64,000 bases of DNA from an uncultured Alphaproteobacteria bacterium (GTDB taxonomy: Bacteria; Pseudomonadota; Alphaproteobacteria; GCA-2731375): assembly GCA_951812805.1 (NCBI GenBank), contig CATOSZ010000001.1, forward strand, positions 1,426,001-1,490,000, given 5' to 3'. Each line of letters starts with the position of its first letter. Position 1 is the stretch's first letter. Below, piece by piece: positions 50,518 to 58,548 of the stretch. The notes under the pieces were generated by a model, which worked only from the letters and a program-made list of their open reading frames with translations, made no database searches and had not been told where the DNA came from. The position numbers and the translations under genes are program-made.

Positions 50518-52119
50518 ATGGATAGCCAGAGCTTCGATTATATCGTCGTCGGTGCGGGCTCGGCGGGCTCGGCGCTCGCCTACCGGTTGAGCGAGAGCGG
50601 GCGCAACAAGGTGCTGCTGCTGGAGGCGGGGCGGCCGAGCCATCCCTGGTCGCGCATCCCCATCGGCTTCGCCCGGCTGATCGAGAACCCGAAGGCGAAC
50701 TGGCTCTACAGTTCCGAGCCCGAGGCGAACACCGACGGGCGGCGCATACCGGTGCCCCGCGGCAAACTGCTCGGCGGCTCCAGCTCGATCAACGGCATGG
50801 TCTTCGTGCGCGGCAACGCGGCCGACTTCGATCACTGGTCGCAGCTCGGCAATCGCGGCTGGAGCTACCGCGACGTGCTGCCCTTCTTCAAGCAGATGGA
50901 AAGCTACGACGGCGGCGACGACGAATTTCGCGGCCGGGCCGGGCCGCTGAAGGTGTCCGACCTGAAGGAGGGCGGGCCGCTTTACGATTGCTTGATGCGC
51001 GCCGCCGACGAGGTCGGCATGAAGCGCAACCCGGACTACAACGGCGCCGACCAGGACGGCATCGCCATGACCCAGGCGACGATCCGCTCGGGCCGGCGGA
51101 TGAGCACGGCGCACTGTTACCTGGAGCCGGCCCGCAGCCGCGCCAACCTCAAAATCGAGACCGAGGCGTTGAGCGAGCGGCTGCTGTTCGAGGGGACCCG
51201 CTGCGTCGGCGTCGCCTATTCCATCGGTGGCCAGAAGCGCGAGGCACGGGCCGGCGCCGAGGTCGTCGTCTGCGCCGGCGCCATCAACTCGCCGCAACTG
51301 CTGGAACTGTCCGGCATCGGCCAAGGCGCGCGGCTCTCCGGCCTCGGCATCGAGGTGCACCACGAGCTGGCCGGCGTGGGTGAGAACCTGCGCGACCACT
51401 ACGCACCGCGCATGCGCTGGGCGATCACCCAGCCGGGCGTCACCTACAACGACCGTGGCCGGGGGATTGGCGCCGTCGGCCAGGCGCTGAAGTACGCTTT
51501 CACCGGCACCGGCATGTTGGGACTGCCGGCCTCGCCCATCCGGACCTATGTGCGCACCCGCGAGGGACTGGACTCGCCCGACGTCGGCATCTCGGTCATC
51601 CCCTTCATGGCGACGGCGGACTACAAGCTCGACCGCAACCGCGGGATCACCGTCATCACCCATCCGCTGCGCCCGGAGAGTCTCGGCTCGATCCATGTCG
51701 CCAGCGCGGATGCCGGCCGGCCGCCCGCGATCAACTTCAACTTCCTCGATTCCGAGATCGACCGCGCCGCCACGGTCGGCGGCATGCGCATGGCACGGGA
51801 CTGGATCAACGCCAAGGCGATGGACGGCATCCGCGGCGCGGAGATCGCGCCCGGCCAGGCGCTGGAGAGCGACGACGAGCTGTTGGACTATGTCCGGCGC
51901 ACGGCCGAGACGACCTATCACCCGGTCGGCACCTGCAAGATGGGGCCCGACGGCGACGCCATGGCGGTGCTGGACGACCGGTTGCGGGTGCGCGGCCTGC
52001 AGGGCCTGCGCGTGGCGGACGCCTCGATCATGCCGACGCTCACCTCCGGCAACACCAACGCGCCCTCGATCATGATCGGCGAAAAGGCCGCGGCCATGGT
52101 CCTGGAGGACGCGGCCTGA
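50518..52119 (+). CDS. GMC family FAD-dependent oxidoreductase (choline dehydrogenase-like)
   Basis: 533 residues; ATG at 50518 follows GGGGAGGGG. FAD-binding VGAGSAGSALAYRLSE (11-26), GMC signature 1 around RGKLLGGSSSINGMVFVRGN, signature 2 AGAINSPQLLELSGIG, and the catalytic His in TYHPVGTCKMG near the C-terminus. It oxidises an alcohol; choline, polyethylene glycol or other alcohols are possible and the neighbours do not decide. Confidence 0.92.
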   Translation: MDSQSFDYIVVGAGSAGSALAYRLSESGRNKVLLLEAGRPSHPWSRIPIGFARLIENPKANWLYSSEPEANTDGRRIPVPRGKLLGGSSSINGMVFVRGNAADFDHWSQLGNRGWSYRDVLPFFKQMESYDGGDDEFRGRAGPLKVSDLKEGGPLYDCLMRAADEVGMKRNPDYNGADQDGIAMTQATIRSGRRMSTAHCYLEPARSRANLKIETEALSERLLFEGTRCVGVAYSIGGQKREARAGAEVVVCAGAINSPQLLELSGIGQGARLSGLGIEVHHELAGVGENLRDHYAPRMRWAITQPGVTYNDRGRGIGAVGQALKYAFTGTGMLGLPASPIRTYVRTREGLDSPDVGISVIPFMATADYKLDRNRGITVITHPLRPESLGSIHVASADAGRPPAINFNFLDSEIDRAATVGGMRMARDWINAKAMDGIRGAEIAPGQALESDDELLDYVRRTAETTYHPVGTCKMGPDGDAMAVLDDRLRVRGLQGLRVADASIMPTLTSGNTNAPSIMIGEKAAAMVLEDAA

Positions 52120-52166
52120 GGGCGCGTGCGGACGGGCGATTGCGCGTGTACGGGTGATCGAACCTC

Positions 52167-52637
52167 ATGACGATCGACATCGCCGAGGCGGACGAAGGTG
52201 ATCTCGATGCCATCGTCACCATGGCGGCGGCGCTCAGCGCACATGAGGGAATGCCACCACCAAAACTCGATGCGGCGACCTTGCGCAGGGCCATGTCCGG
52301 GCCGGACCGGCTGGTGGGCGGCCTGATCGCCCGCCATATCGGTGCCGTCGCCGGCTATGCGCTTTGGAACCGGGGGTTCGATACACAGCAAGGCGGGACG
52401 ACGCTGCACATTATCGATTTGTACGTCGTACCCGAACGGCGGCGACAGGGCGTGGCACGGGCTCTCGTCCGCTATCTGGCAAGACGCGCCCGGGCCGGCG
52501 GCATGGTGGAAATGACCGTGCAGGCGATGGCCGACAACATCGAAGCCAACGGTTTCTATCGCGACCTTGGCGGCACGCTGGATTCCGGCAACGCCTACTA
52601 TTTTGCGCGCCGCGCCCTCGACGAGCTCTCGTCATGA
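52167..52637 (+). CDS. GNAT family N-acetyltransferase
   Basis: 156 residues. Acetyl-CoA-binding motif A is LHIIDLYVVPERRRQGVARAL (about 91-111) with the R-x-x-G pattern RRQGVA; C-terminal AMADNIEANGFYRDLGG is the usual GNAT motif B. Substrate unknown. It lies 47 bases after the GMC gene. Confidence 0.87.
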   Translation: MTIDIAEADEGDLDAIVTMAAALSAHEGMPPPKLDAATLRRAMSGPDRLVGGLIARHIGAVAGYALWNRGFDTQQGGTTLHIIDLYVVPERRRQGVARALVRYLARRARAGGMVEMTVQAMADNIEANGFYRDLGGTLDSGNAYYFARRALDELSS

Positions 52638-52653
52638 GCCCGCACCGGCGTCG

Positions 52654-53958
52654 ATGACCTCCGCCATTACGCTGCGCGACGCCTATCGGTTCTTCCTGCC
52701 GCTGGTCTTCATGACCGAGCTGAACATGATCTCCAAGTCGGTGATCAACGCGGCGCTGGCCCGCTCGGAAGAGCAGAACGTGACCCTGGCGGCCTTTCAT
52801 GTCGGCTTCACGCTCTATTACGCCATGGCGTCGAGCACCGAGGTCTCGGCCCTGCTGACGCTCTCCTACCTGAAGACCCGCCGGGCGCTCCGCCACCTGC
52901 TGCCCTTCATGGTGCTGATCACCGCGCCCTCCTGGGTGCTCGCGCAGTTCATCGCCTTCACCGGCCTCGGCGACTGGCTCTTCGCCGGGTTCTTCGGGGT
53001 GAGCGAGGCGGTGGTCGCGCAGGCCAAGCAGGTCACCTTCCTGTTGTCGCTCTCGGCCCCGGTGTTGATCGTGCGCTCGATCTGTTTCGGCCTGATCCTG
53101 GCGCACCGGCGGACCATCTTCATCACCATCGCCACCTTCGCCAGGCTTGCCTCCCTCGGCGTCTCGCTCTTCATCCTGCCCCAGTTTCTTCAGGGCGCGG
53201 CGATTGGTGCCGCGGCCCTGCTGGTCTGCATGACGGCGGAATCGGTCGTCGCCTTCCTCTTCGCCCGGCGCATCTATTCCGACCTGCCGGCGGGCGACGA
53301 CCAGGTGGACGGGATCGAGACGCCGCCGACGATGCGCCGGCAGTGGACCTTCTCCTGGCCGCTGATGCTGAACGCCTCGGCCGAAATGGGGGTGGCGACG
53401 GTGATCAGCATCTTCCTCGGCACGCTGGCCAATCCGGATCTGTCGCTGGCCGCCTTCAACATCGTCTACGGCCTGGTCAGCCTGATCATGAGCCCGATGC
53501 GCAACCTGGTGCAGACCGCGCAGACCCTGGTGAAGACGGCGGCGGACCGGCGGGTGTTGCACCGTTTCACGCTGCAACTGATCGCGGTTTTCGTCGCGAT
53601 CGCCGTGCTGCTGTTCTACACACCGCTCGAAGGCCTGCTGCTGGTCGACATCATGGGCCTGGAGGCGGAGCTGGAAGCCTATTGCAAGCCGGCCTTCGCG
53701 CTGACCTTCCTGATGGCCGCCGCCTGGGCTTTTTCGGCGCTGGGCCGCGGCCTGCTGGCCGGCCGGCGTTCCACCGGCATGATGGCGGCGAGTGGTGCCG
53801 CGCGCATCGGCGTCGCGACCGTCGTCTCCGCGGTGACCCTGGTCTTCGTCGGCGTCAACGGCGCGGTCGTCGGCTTCCTCGCCTGGACGGCGGGCTTCGG
53901 CGCCGAGGCGGCCCTGCTGGCCCACCGACTGCGCACGCTGGAACACAACGAGAAATAG
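52654..53958 (+). CDS. Multi-span membrane protein, MATE/flippase-like
   Basis: 434 residues from the ATG at 52654, no strong ribosome site, 16 bases after the acetyltransferase stop. About eleven to twelve hydrophobic segments arranged as two similar halves (first half to ~215, second from ~250), as in MATE/MOP-superfamily transporters. Sequence blocks such as LVFMTELNMISKSVINAALA and LSLAAFNIVYGLVSLIMSPM resemble MATE-like proteins, but no specific subfamily was recognised. Probably an inner-membrane exporter or flippase. Confidence 0.65.
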   Translation: MTSAITLRDAYRFFLPLVFMTELNMISKSVINAALARSEEQNVTLAAFHVGFTLYYAMASSTEVSALLTLSYLKTRRALRHLLPFMVLITAPSWVLAQFIAFTGLGDWLFAGFFGVSEAVVAQAKQVTFLLSLSAPVLIVRSICFGLILAHRRTIFITIATFARLASLGVSLFILPQFLQGAAIGAAALLVCMTAESVVAFLFARRIYSDLPAGDDQVDGIETPPTMRRQWTFSWPLMLNASAEMGVATVISIFLGTLANPDLSLAAFNIVYGLVSLIMSPMRNLVQTAQTLVKTAADRRVLHRFTLQLIAVFVAIAVLLFYTPLEGLLLVDIMGLEAELEAYCKPAFALTFLMAAAWAFSALGRGLLAGRRSTGMMAASGAARIGVATVVSAVTLVFVGVNGAVVGFLAWTAGFGAEAALLAHRLRTLEHNEK

Positions 53959-53964
53959 GAGCGC

Positions 53965-54039
53965 TGGCTGGGGCGCCAGGATTCGAACCTGGGATGGCGG
54001 GATCAAAACCCGCTGCCTTAACCTCTTGGCTACGCCCCA
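53965..54039 (-). tRNA. tRNA-Gln (TTG anticodon)
   Basis: 75 nt including encoded CCA (53965-53967). Acceptor stem TGGGGCG/CGCCCCA, discriminator G as in other glutamine tRNAs, anticodon stem GCGGG/CCCGC with loop TTTTGAT, anticodon TTG, and a normal GGTTCGAATCC T-arm. Confidence 0.95.
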
Positions 54040-54110
54040 TCGCGGCCCGCCGGGCCGATCCCCATCGGATGGCCGCCATCGAACGTGGTGACTTCGGCTG
54101 ACGGAGAAAA

Positions 54111-54187
54111 TGGTGGGCACGCCCAGACTCGAACTGGGGACCTCTACGATGTCAACGTAGCGCTCTAACCAGCTGAGCTACGCGCCC
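54111..54187 (-). tRNA. tRNA-Val (GAC anticodon)
   Basis: 77 nt including encoded CCA (54111-54113). Acceptor GGGCGCG/CGTGCCC with one G-T pair, D-arm GCTCAGCTGGTTAGAGC, anticodon stem CTACG/CGTAG with loop TTGACAT, anticodon GAC, T-loop TTCGAGT. Confidence 0.95.
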
Positions 54188-54350
54188 CGACCACCGCGCC
54201 ATATAGGCGAAATCGCCGTGTCATGGCAAGCCCGAACGAAGCGTTTCCGGGCCGCCGGGAGCGTGGCATCAGTGGATCGGCCCGAACCGCTCCATGACGC
54301 GCGTCGGGCGCCATGTCCTCGCCGAATTTGGTCGTCGCACACGCCAAAAA

Positions 54351-54409
54351 GGGGTCAAGGCTTGCTCTTTGCCACGAGCGAACCGATGCAAAAAGCAAGA
54401 CTTGACCCC
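54351..54409. repeat. REP-like palindrome, locus 2
   Basis: Imperfect 22-bp inverted repeat: left arm 54351-54372 beginning GGGGTCAAGGCTTGC, right arm 54388-54409 ending GCAAGACTTGACCCC. Same family as 14526 and 57660 (AAG subtype, with two mismatches between arms). Confidence 0.82.
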
Positions 54410-54518
54410 AAGATGGGTGCGTCGGCCACACAGATGCGACAGGTCGAACATTTGGCCCGGCCGCAACAGGCGGCAGACGTCGCGCGGTAACGAGCCCCGG
54501 AAGAGGAGCAGAGATAAA

Positions 54519-54575
54519 GGCAAGCCTCGCTTCCTTGCCGCAAGATAACCGATGCAGAATGCGGGGCTTGGCCCC
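54519..54575. repeat. Degenerate REP-like palindrome, locus 3
   Basis: The segment shares with locus 2 the internal AACCGATGCA and an outer GGCTTGGCCCC in place of GACTTGACCCC. The left arm is reduced to AAGGCAAGCC. It reads as a decayed copy of the neighbouring palindrome. Confidence 0.5.
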
Positions 54576-54602
54576 TGCATATATGTGTCGGCACAGGCAT
54601 TA

Positions 54603-54846
54603 CTAATCGTCTGGCCTACCATATTGGTGTTCGACCTTGCAGATTCGGATCATGTAATGGCTATACCAAATTTCTCGGCCCTTTCGTTTGGCAACCATGT
54701 GCTCCGGGTCCTTGGAAAAGGCCAAAATCGACTCCTGGTCCCTCCAATAGATCGCAGCAAGGCCTGTACCATCCGGGTTTCGCGACGGCTCGATTCCCAA
54801 GAAACCATCATAACTCCGAGCAATCTCTACCATACGTCCATAGAGT
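54603..54846 (-). pseudogene. Antibiotic-biosynthesis-monooxygenase-like gene, 3' fragment (IS66-disrupted)
   Basis: The 3' ~80 codons of a small ABM-fold (dimeric alpha/beta-barrel) monooxygenase: GRMVEIARSYDGFLGIEPSR, then YWRDQESILAFSKDPEHMVAKRKG and HYMIRICKVEHQYG. It ends at 54603. The 5' part lies at 56618-56717 on the other side of an IS66-type element. Removing the element and one copy of its 8-bp target duplication rejoins the two parts in frame (..TELYG-RMVEIARS..) into a protein of about 111 residues, the normal length for this family. Confidence 0.85.
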
Positions 54847-56617
54847 GTAACAGGGGCAAAACCCCGGGCGGTCAAGCCATTTCGATGCAGCGTTGTCTGA
54901 CGAGGATCGGCAGTGGGGGCACGGGTGGGGCGCCGGGGACCTTGAGGCGGTCGCCGAGATAATCCCAGAAGGAGAGGCCAAGTTTCTGGCAGGTCTTGTA
55001 GAGGCCGAGGAATGTGTCTCGGGCCTGCTTGCCGTCCTCGGAGCGTGTGCCGCCGGAGAATTTTCGCCTTGTGACCATGGCGCGGATGTCGCGTTCCGCG
55101 CCGTTGGTGTTGAGCGGGACCTCCGGGCGGTCGAGGACGACGAGCAGTTCGTCGCGGTTGGCATGCAGGCGAGCCAGGAGCCGGTCGAGGCGGAGGAATC
55201 CGGTCTTGGTCGCGAAGAGCGCATCGAAGCGGCATGCCAGGTGGGCCCGCCGTCCTGGCGCCGGCCTTTCGCGATAGGCTTTGAGATCGGCGTAGAGTTG
55301 CCAGAGCCGTGCCTGGATGTGTTCCTTCTCGCGCCGCTGGCTCCGGGAGAAGGTCATCAGCTTGTGGATCAAGCGCTCCGCATGGACCCAGCAGAGCGCG
55401 TGGCGGCCGACGTTGAACTGGCCAGCATCGTCACTCAGGACGACGCAGGCGCCCGCGGCCGTGCCCCTGAGCAGGCCGTGCGCGGCGATGGCGCCCCACA
55501 GCGCCCCCTCGGTGGCGGTCCGCGCGGCCCCGCGCCCGTCCCCGTGCCCGGTGATGGCGAGCCGCCCCAGGTGGGCCAGCCAGGCATCTTCGTTGGTGAA
55601 GCGCCGCGGGCAGCCCTCGGCCAGACGGGCGATCACCGATGCGGCCAGGTCGCGCTCGGCCATGTAGGCGAAGGCGGCGGCATTGAGCACATAGTCCGCG
55701 TGGCCGGCCCGCAGCCGTTCCAGGAAGTTCAAGCGGCTCTTGGAAAACGTCGTGGCGAACCAAGCGAAGGCGTCGTTGCCGATCCCGCTCGTCACCCCGT
55801 TGCGGTTGGCGTGGCGGGCGCCGGTATCGTCGACGCTGATCCAGGGCGCCGTCTCCAGGCCGGCGCGCAGCACCGCCTCGCCCTCGGCGACGAAGCCGTC
55901 ATGGCCCTCGTTCAACAACCGCACCACCTGGCGCTTGGAGATCTTGATGCCGAGGTCGTCCAAGAGCCGCGCCAAGCGCTCCGCGCTGGTCTGGCCGCCA
56001 TGATAGAGCGCCAGCACGAAACGCCTGAGCGCCGGGCCGAAGTGGCCGCGCGTCCCCGCCGGCAGCGGCGCCACGATCGTGGCCCCCTCGGGCGTCAGCC
56101 AGCGCTCGCGGCGTAACAGGACAGTGTTCGGCCGGCAGAGCAGGTCCTGAACCAGATAGTCTTCATAGCCCTTGAAGCGCGAGCCCGCCGGCACGGCGGC
56201 CCGGACGATCCGCCTCTCGTCGATGGGAACCCGGCCCTTCTTGGCCCGCCGTCCCGCCTTCCGCCCCGTCCGGCCCCGGGATACGGCCTGCTTGTCCATG
56301 CCGCTCGGCTTGATATCCGGTGGCCCGGAAAGGCCTTTGAGACGGCGGATCTCTTCGCGCAATGTCGCGTTCTCGGCACGCAGGGCCGCCTGCTCCTCAA
56401 GCAGCGTCAGAACCAGCGCCTTCAGGGCGGCGACATCAAGATCGTCGAGATCCGGAAGCGATTCGGCCATGACGGGATCGAATCACAGACCTCCCGCCGC
56501 GAACATCGATATCTGGTCACTTGACGCGGAAGCCTCACAAGATGTGGCCGTTGAGACTCACCCCTATACCCAGGCCAGATCCCCCCGTCCCCAGGCCCGG
56601 CCTTTTGCCCCGGTTAC
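54847..56617 (-). mobile_element. IS66-type insertion sequence with 8-bp target duplication
   Basis: A 1771-bp element. Ends read GTAAC inwards on both sides and share GTAAC(A/C)GGGGCAAAA..CCGGGC as imperfect terminal inverted repeats. It is flanked by an exact 8-bp direct repeat CATAGAGT (54839-54846 and 56618-56625), the target length expected of the IS66 family. It encodes only the tnpC-type transposase and lacks tnpA and tnpB, i.e. the simple ISBst12-like layout. Confidence 0.92.
54872..56470 (-). CDS. IS66 family transposase (TnpC type)
   Basis: 532 residues. N-terminal leucine-rich coiled coil (about 12-48, DVAALKALVLTLLEEQAALR then RAENATLREEIRRLKG), a basic region (~65-82), then the DDE domain. 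Probable catalytic residues are D214 (ISVDDTGARH), D347 (VVLSDDAGQF) and E459 (LNTNGAERDIR), followed by MVTRRKFSGGTRSEDG typical of IS66. Frame intact. Confidence 0.92.
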   Translation of the reverse strand: MAESLPDLDDLDVAALKALVLTLLEEQAALRAENATLREEIRRLKGLSGPPDIKPSGMDKQAVSRGRTGRKAGRRAKKGRVPIDERRIVRAAVPAGSRFKGYEDYLVQDLLCRPNTVLLRRERWLTPEGATIVAPLPAGTRGHFGPALRRFVLALYHGGQTSAERLARLLDDLGIKISKRQVVRLLNEGHDGFVAEGEAVLRAGLETAPWISVDDTGARHANRNGVTSGIGNDAFAWFATTFSKSRLNFLERLRAGHADYVLNAAAFAYMAERDLAASVIARLAEGCPRRFTNEDAWLAHLGRLAITGHGDGRGAARTATEGALWGAIAAHGLLRGTAAGACVVLSDDAGQFNVGRHALCWVHAERLIHKLMTFSRSQRREKEHIQARLWQLYADLKAYRERPAPGRRAHLACRFDALFATKTGFLRLDRLLARLHANRDELLVVLDRPEVPLNTNGAERDIRAMVTRRKFSGGTRSEDGKQARDTFLGLYKTCQKLGLSFWDYLGDRLKVPGAPPVPPLPILVRQRCIEMA

Positions 56618-56717
56618 CATAGAGTTCCGTGTGCTCTGTGTGATCGACGTCAGCGTTGATGGATGTGAAGATAACCGCATAGTAAGGCGGCTGGGGCGTT
56701 TGCGAGATATACGGCAT
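56618..56717 (-). pseudogene. Antibiotic-biosynthesis-monooxygenase-like gene, 5' fragment (IS66-disrupted)
   Basis: The first 33 codons of the gene whose remainder is at 54603-54846. ATG at 56717 follows CAGGAG; the encoded start is MPYISQTPQPPYYAVIF, ending TELYG at the insertion point. The IS66-type element lies immediately downstream. Confidence 0.8.
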
Positions 56718-57027
56718 GTTTCCGGCTCCTGAACCATAAGTGCTGCACGGAGACGAGGAAGACGTCATCCGACAAAGCGTTGCGCTCGGCGGGGCAGGAT
56801 CGGCGGGCGTACAAAAACGCCTAAAGCGAGAGAGTTCATCATACGAACGAATATAGACCAGAGAAAATCGGCAAACAAGCCCGCCCCAGCGGTATCAGGG
56901 AACGGGGTCAGGTCTTGTCTTCTGCATTTATCAGGGAATGGGGTCAGGTCTTGTTTTTTGCATTTATTAGAAATTCCTAGGCAAAAAACAAGACCTGACC
57001 CCATTACGCCGTTTCGATGCTCGATAG
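56718..57027. other. Gene-free segment with REP-like palindrome
   Basis: 310 bases upstream of the disrupted monooxygenase gene and downstream of the HAD-like gene. It presumably held the monooxygenase promoter. The only structured feature seen is the palindrome cluster at 56904-57005. Confidence 0.6.
56904..57005. repeat. REP-like palindrome cluster, locus 4
   Basis: A single half-site GGGGTCAGGTCTTG at 56904 is followed by a perfect 25-bp inverted repeat (arms 56937-56961 and 56981-57005) with a 19-base AT-rich spacer. AGG subtype, same as 14526. The extra half-site directly repeats the left arm 36 bases away. Confidence 0.87.
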
Positions 57028-57612
57028 TCAGACGGCCGTCACGGCTTCCAAATGAATCCTCGCAGGCTCCGCGTTTGTCACCAAGTAAGCCGTTCCCCCA
57101 AGGCCGGAAAAGAAGTCGCAAATTTCTTCCGAGTCATCCATAAGAACCGCATCCTCAAGGTCTCCGACAAGATAATTGTAAAACATTTCTCCATGGCGAT
57201 CCAATTTCAAACAACCCTCGCGGGATGAGTTTGCTATGTCGTCAAAAAAGTCGTTCAAACCGAGGGCTGGTACGGTAAATCTGTCAAAGCAATCCATGTT
57301 ATCGGTAATCAGAACAACGCGAAAGCGGCTTCGCAAGGACGCAACGGCGTCGAGTGCACCTTTCGAGACTCTCATCGTCCTGCAATCGCGTTCGAAAGCA
57401 GCCCATAGGTCGGCGTACGCGATACCAGTCCTGCTCGCAGCAAGTCGATTGATGTCTTCGGACGTGAAGTTTCCGCGCATCCATTCATTCACGGTGACCG
57501 GATCGGATACGAAGATCGCGCGTTGGACCCGTTCAAATTGCGCCACTGGGAGCGTACGCCAAAATTGATCGCTGCAAAGAGTTCCGAAGAAATCGACGAA
57601 TAAGGTCCTCAC
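57028..57612 (-). CDS. HAD-superfamily hydrolase-like protein
   Basis: 194 residues. HAD motif I is D7 in FVDFFGTLC; motif II is VVLITDNMD; motif IV acidic pair is in VLMDDSEEICDF. The second Asp of the classical DxDx motif is Phe9, as in dehalogenase-like subgroups, so phosphatase activity is not assured. The gene is visibly less GC-rich than its neighbours and is bracketed by REP-like palindromes on both sides (57005 and 57660), suggesting acquisition. Confidence 0.78.
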   Translation of the reverse strand: MRTLFVDFFGTLCSDQFWRTLPVAQFERVQRAIFVSDPVTVNEWMRGNFTSEDINRLAASRTGIAYADLWAAFERDCRTMRVSKGALDAVASLRSRFRVVLITDNMDCFDRFTVPALGLNDFFDDIANSSREGCLKLDRHGEMFYNYLVGDLEDAVLMDDSEEICDFFSGLGGTAYLVTNAEPARIHLEAVTAV

Positions 57613-57659
57613 GGCAACAATCCGGCACCTATCGTAGACGGCATCGACCGTCCGGAATT

Positions 57660-57722
57660 GGGGTCAAGTCTTGCTTTTTGCCTAAAGATTTCTAATGAAG
57701 GCAAAAAACAAGACTTGACCCC
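57660..57722. repeat. REP-like palindrome, locus 5
   Basis: 22-bp inverted repeat with one mismatch: arms 57660-57681 (GGGGTCAAGTCTTGCTTTTTGC-like) and 57701-57722, spacer 19 bases. AAG subtype. It lies between the divergent-from-each-other ends of the HAD-like gene's 5' side and the 3' end of cpdR. Confidence 0.87.
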
Positions 57723-57751
57723 GAGACAAGGCTTCGACGCCGCACCCGCCC

Positions 57752-58111
57752 TCAAGCCGCCATCAGCTTGTCGATTTCCTCGACCAGCTCGCGCAGGTGG
57801 AAGGGTTTGGAGAGCACCTTGGCGTCGGCCTTGGCGCTCGCCCGGTTGCGCAGTGCGACGGCGGCGAAGCCGGTGATGAACATGATGCGGATGCGCGGGT
57901 CGACGGCGACGGCGCGCTGGGCCAGCTGGATGCCGTCCATCTCCGGCATCACGATATCGGCCAGCAGGACGTCGAAGCGGCCCTCGGCGATGACCGGCAG
58001 GGCCTGGTCGCCGCGCGCTACGGAAAGCACTTCGTGCCCTGCCCGCTCCAACGCGCGCTGCAGGAAATGGCGCATGGAATCATCGTCCTCCGCCAGCAGG
58101 ATTCTCGCCAT
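57752..58111 (-). CDS. cpdR: CpdR-type single-domain response regulator
   Basis: 119 residues, receiver domain only. The sequence is very close to my recollection of Caulobacter CpdR: opening MARILLAEDDDSMRHFLQRA, LLADIVMPEMDGIQLA and IMFITGFAAVAL, then KVLSKPFHLRELVEEI. Phospho-acceptor D52, switch T80, lysine K102. In Caulobacter, unphosphorylated CpdR primes ClpXP for degradation of cell-cycle regulators. ATG at 58111 is preferred over GTG at 58117 from the position of GAGG. A possible -10 (TAGAAT, ~58268) for the opposite gene lies in the shared upstream region. Confidence 0.88.
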   Translation of the reverse strand: MARILLAEDDDSMRHFLQRALERAGHEVLSVARGDQALPVIAEGRFDVLLADIVMPEMDGIQLAQRAVAVDPRIRIMFITGFAAVALRNRASAKADAKVLSKPFHLRELVEEIDKLMAA

Positions 58112-58302
58112 GGGCACCTCGTCCGCCTGTCCGCCACAACATTAGTCGACGACACTCTAACAAAGCCTGAAGGCCGAGGGGTTAATGAGCGCGCGGATTC
58201 ACGGTCGCCGCCACCGGCTCCACGTATTTTTTACATAATTCGACTGGGCTACCGGGTCGTGGCCTGCTAGAATCGCTACTCGATCGAGCCCAGAGGTGTG
58301 AC

Positions 58303-58488
58303 ATGTCACAAGCCTACATCCATTGTCCGAACACGGGGAAAGACGTCTACGTCGGCCTCAATCTCGAATGGTCGCAGCTCGACAGCCTCGAGCTGCCACC
58401 GCAAGAGATCGTCTGTCCCCGATGCGGCGGAAGCCACCGCTTTTCCAAGGACGACGTGACGCTGCGCGCCGACGGCGCCGGCGATTGA
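58303..58488 (+). CDS. Small CPxCG-type zinc-ribbon-like protein
   Basis: 61 residues. C8 in YIHCPNTGK and the C38-P-R-C41-G knuckle in IVCPRCGGSHRF suggest a small metal-binding protein. I recall short proteins of this kind in rhizobia and relatives, function unknown. Divergent from cpdR by ~190 bases. Confidence 0.7.
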   Translation: MSQAYIHCPNTGKDVYVGLNLEWSQLDSLELPPQEIVCPRCGGSHRFSKDDVTLRADGAGD

Positions 58489-58513
58489 ATATGCCCGTGG
58501 CGAGCGATTTTTG

Positions 58514-58542
58514 TTGACTCTCCCGGCGCCGAGGCGCACTAT
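58514..58542 (+). promoter_or_regulatory. Candidate promoter for the RNA at 58549
   Basis: TTGACT (58514-58519) and a weak -10 CACTAT (58537-58542) with a 17-base spacer. The -35 is good, the -10 poor. Its position just upstream of the structured region is the main support. Confidence 0.35.
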
Positions 58543-58548
58543 CGTTAT

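Larger units (their letters stand above)
54188..54602. other. Gene-free accessory segment downstream of two tRNAs
   Basis: 415 bases with no convincing gene. It contains one clear REP-like palindrome (54351-54409) and one decayed relative (54519-54575). It lies between a tRNA pair and the IS66-type insertion, a common place for accessory DNA, but no tRNA-3'-end duplication that would mark an attachment site was found. Confidence 0.6.

Noticed and set aside
53965..54602. Integrative-element attachment site at the tRNA pair
   Set aside because: No integrase gene and no duplicated tRNA 3' end were found in the downstream accessory segment.
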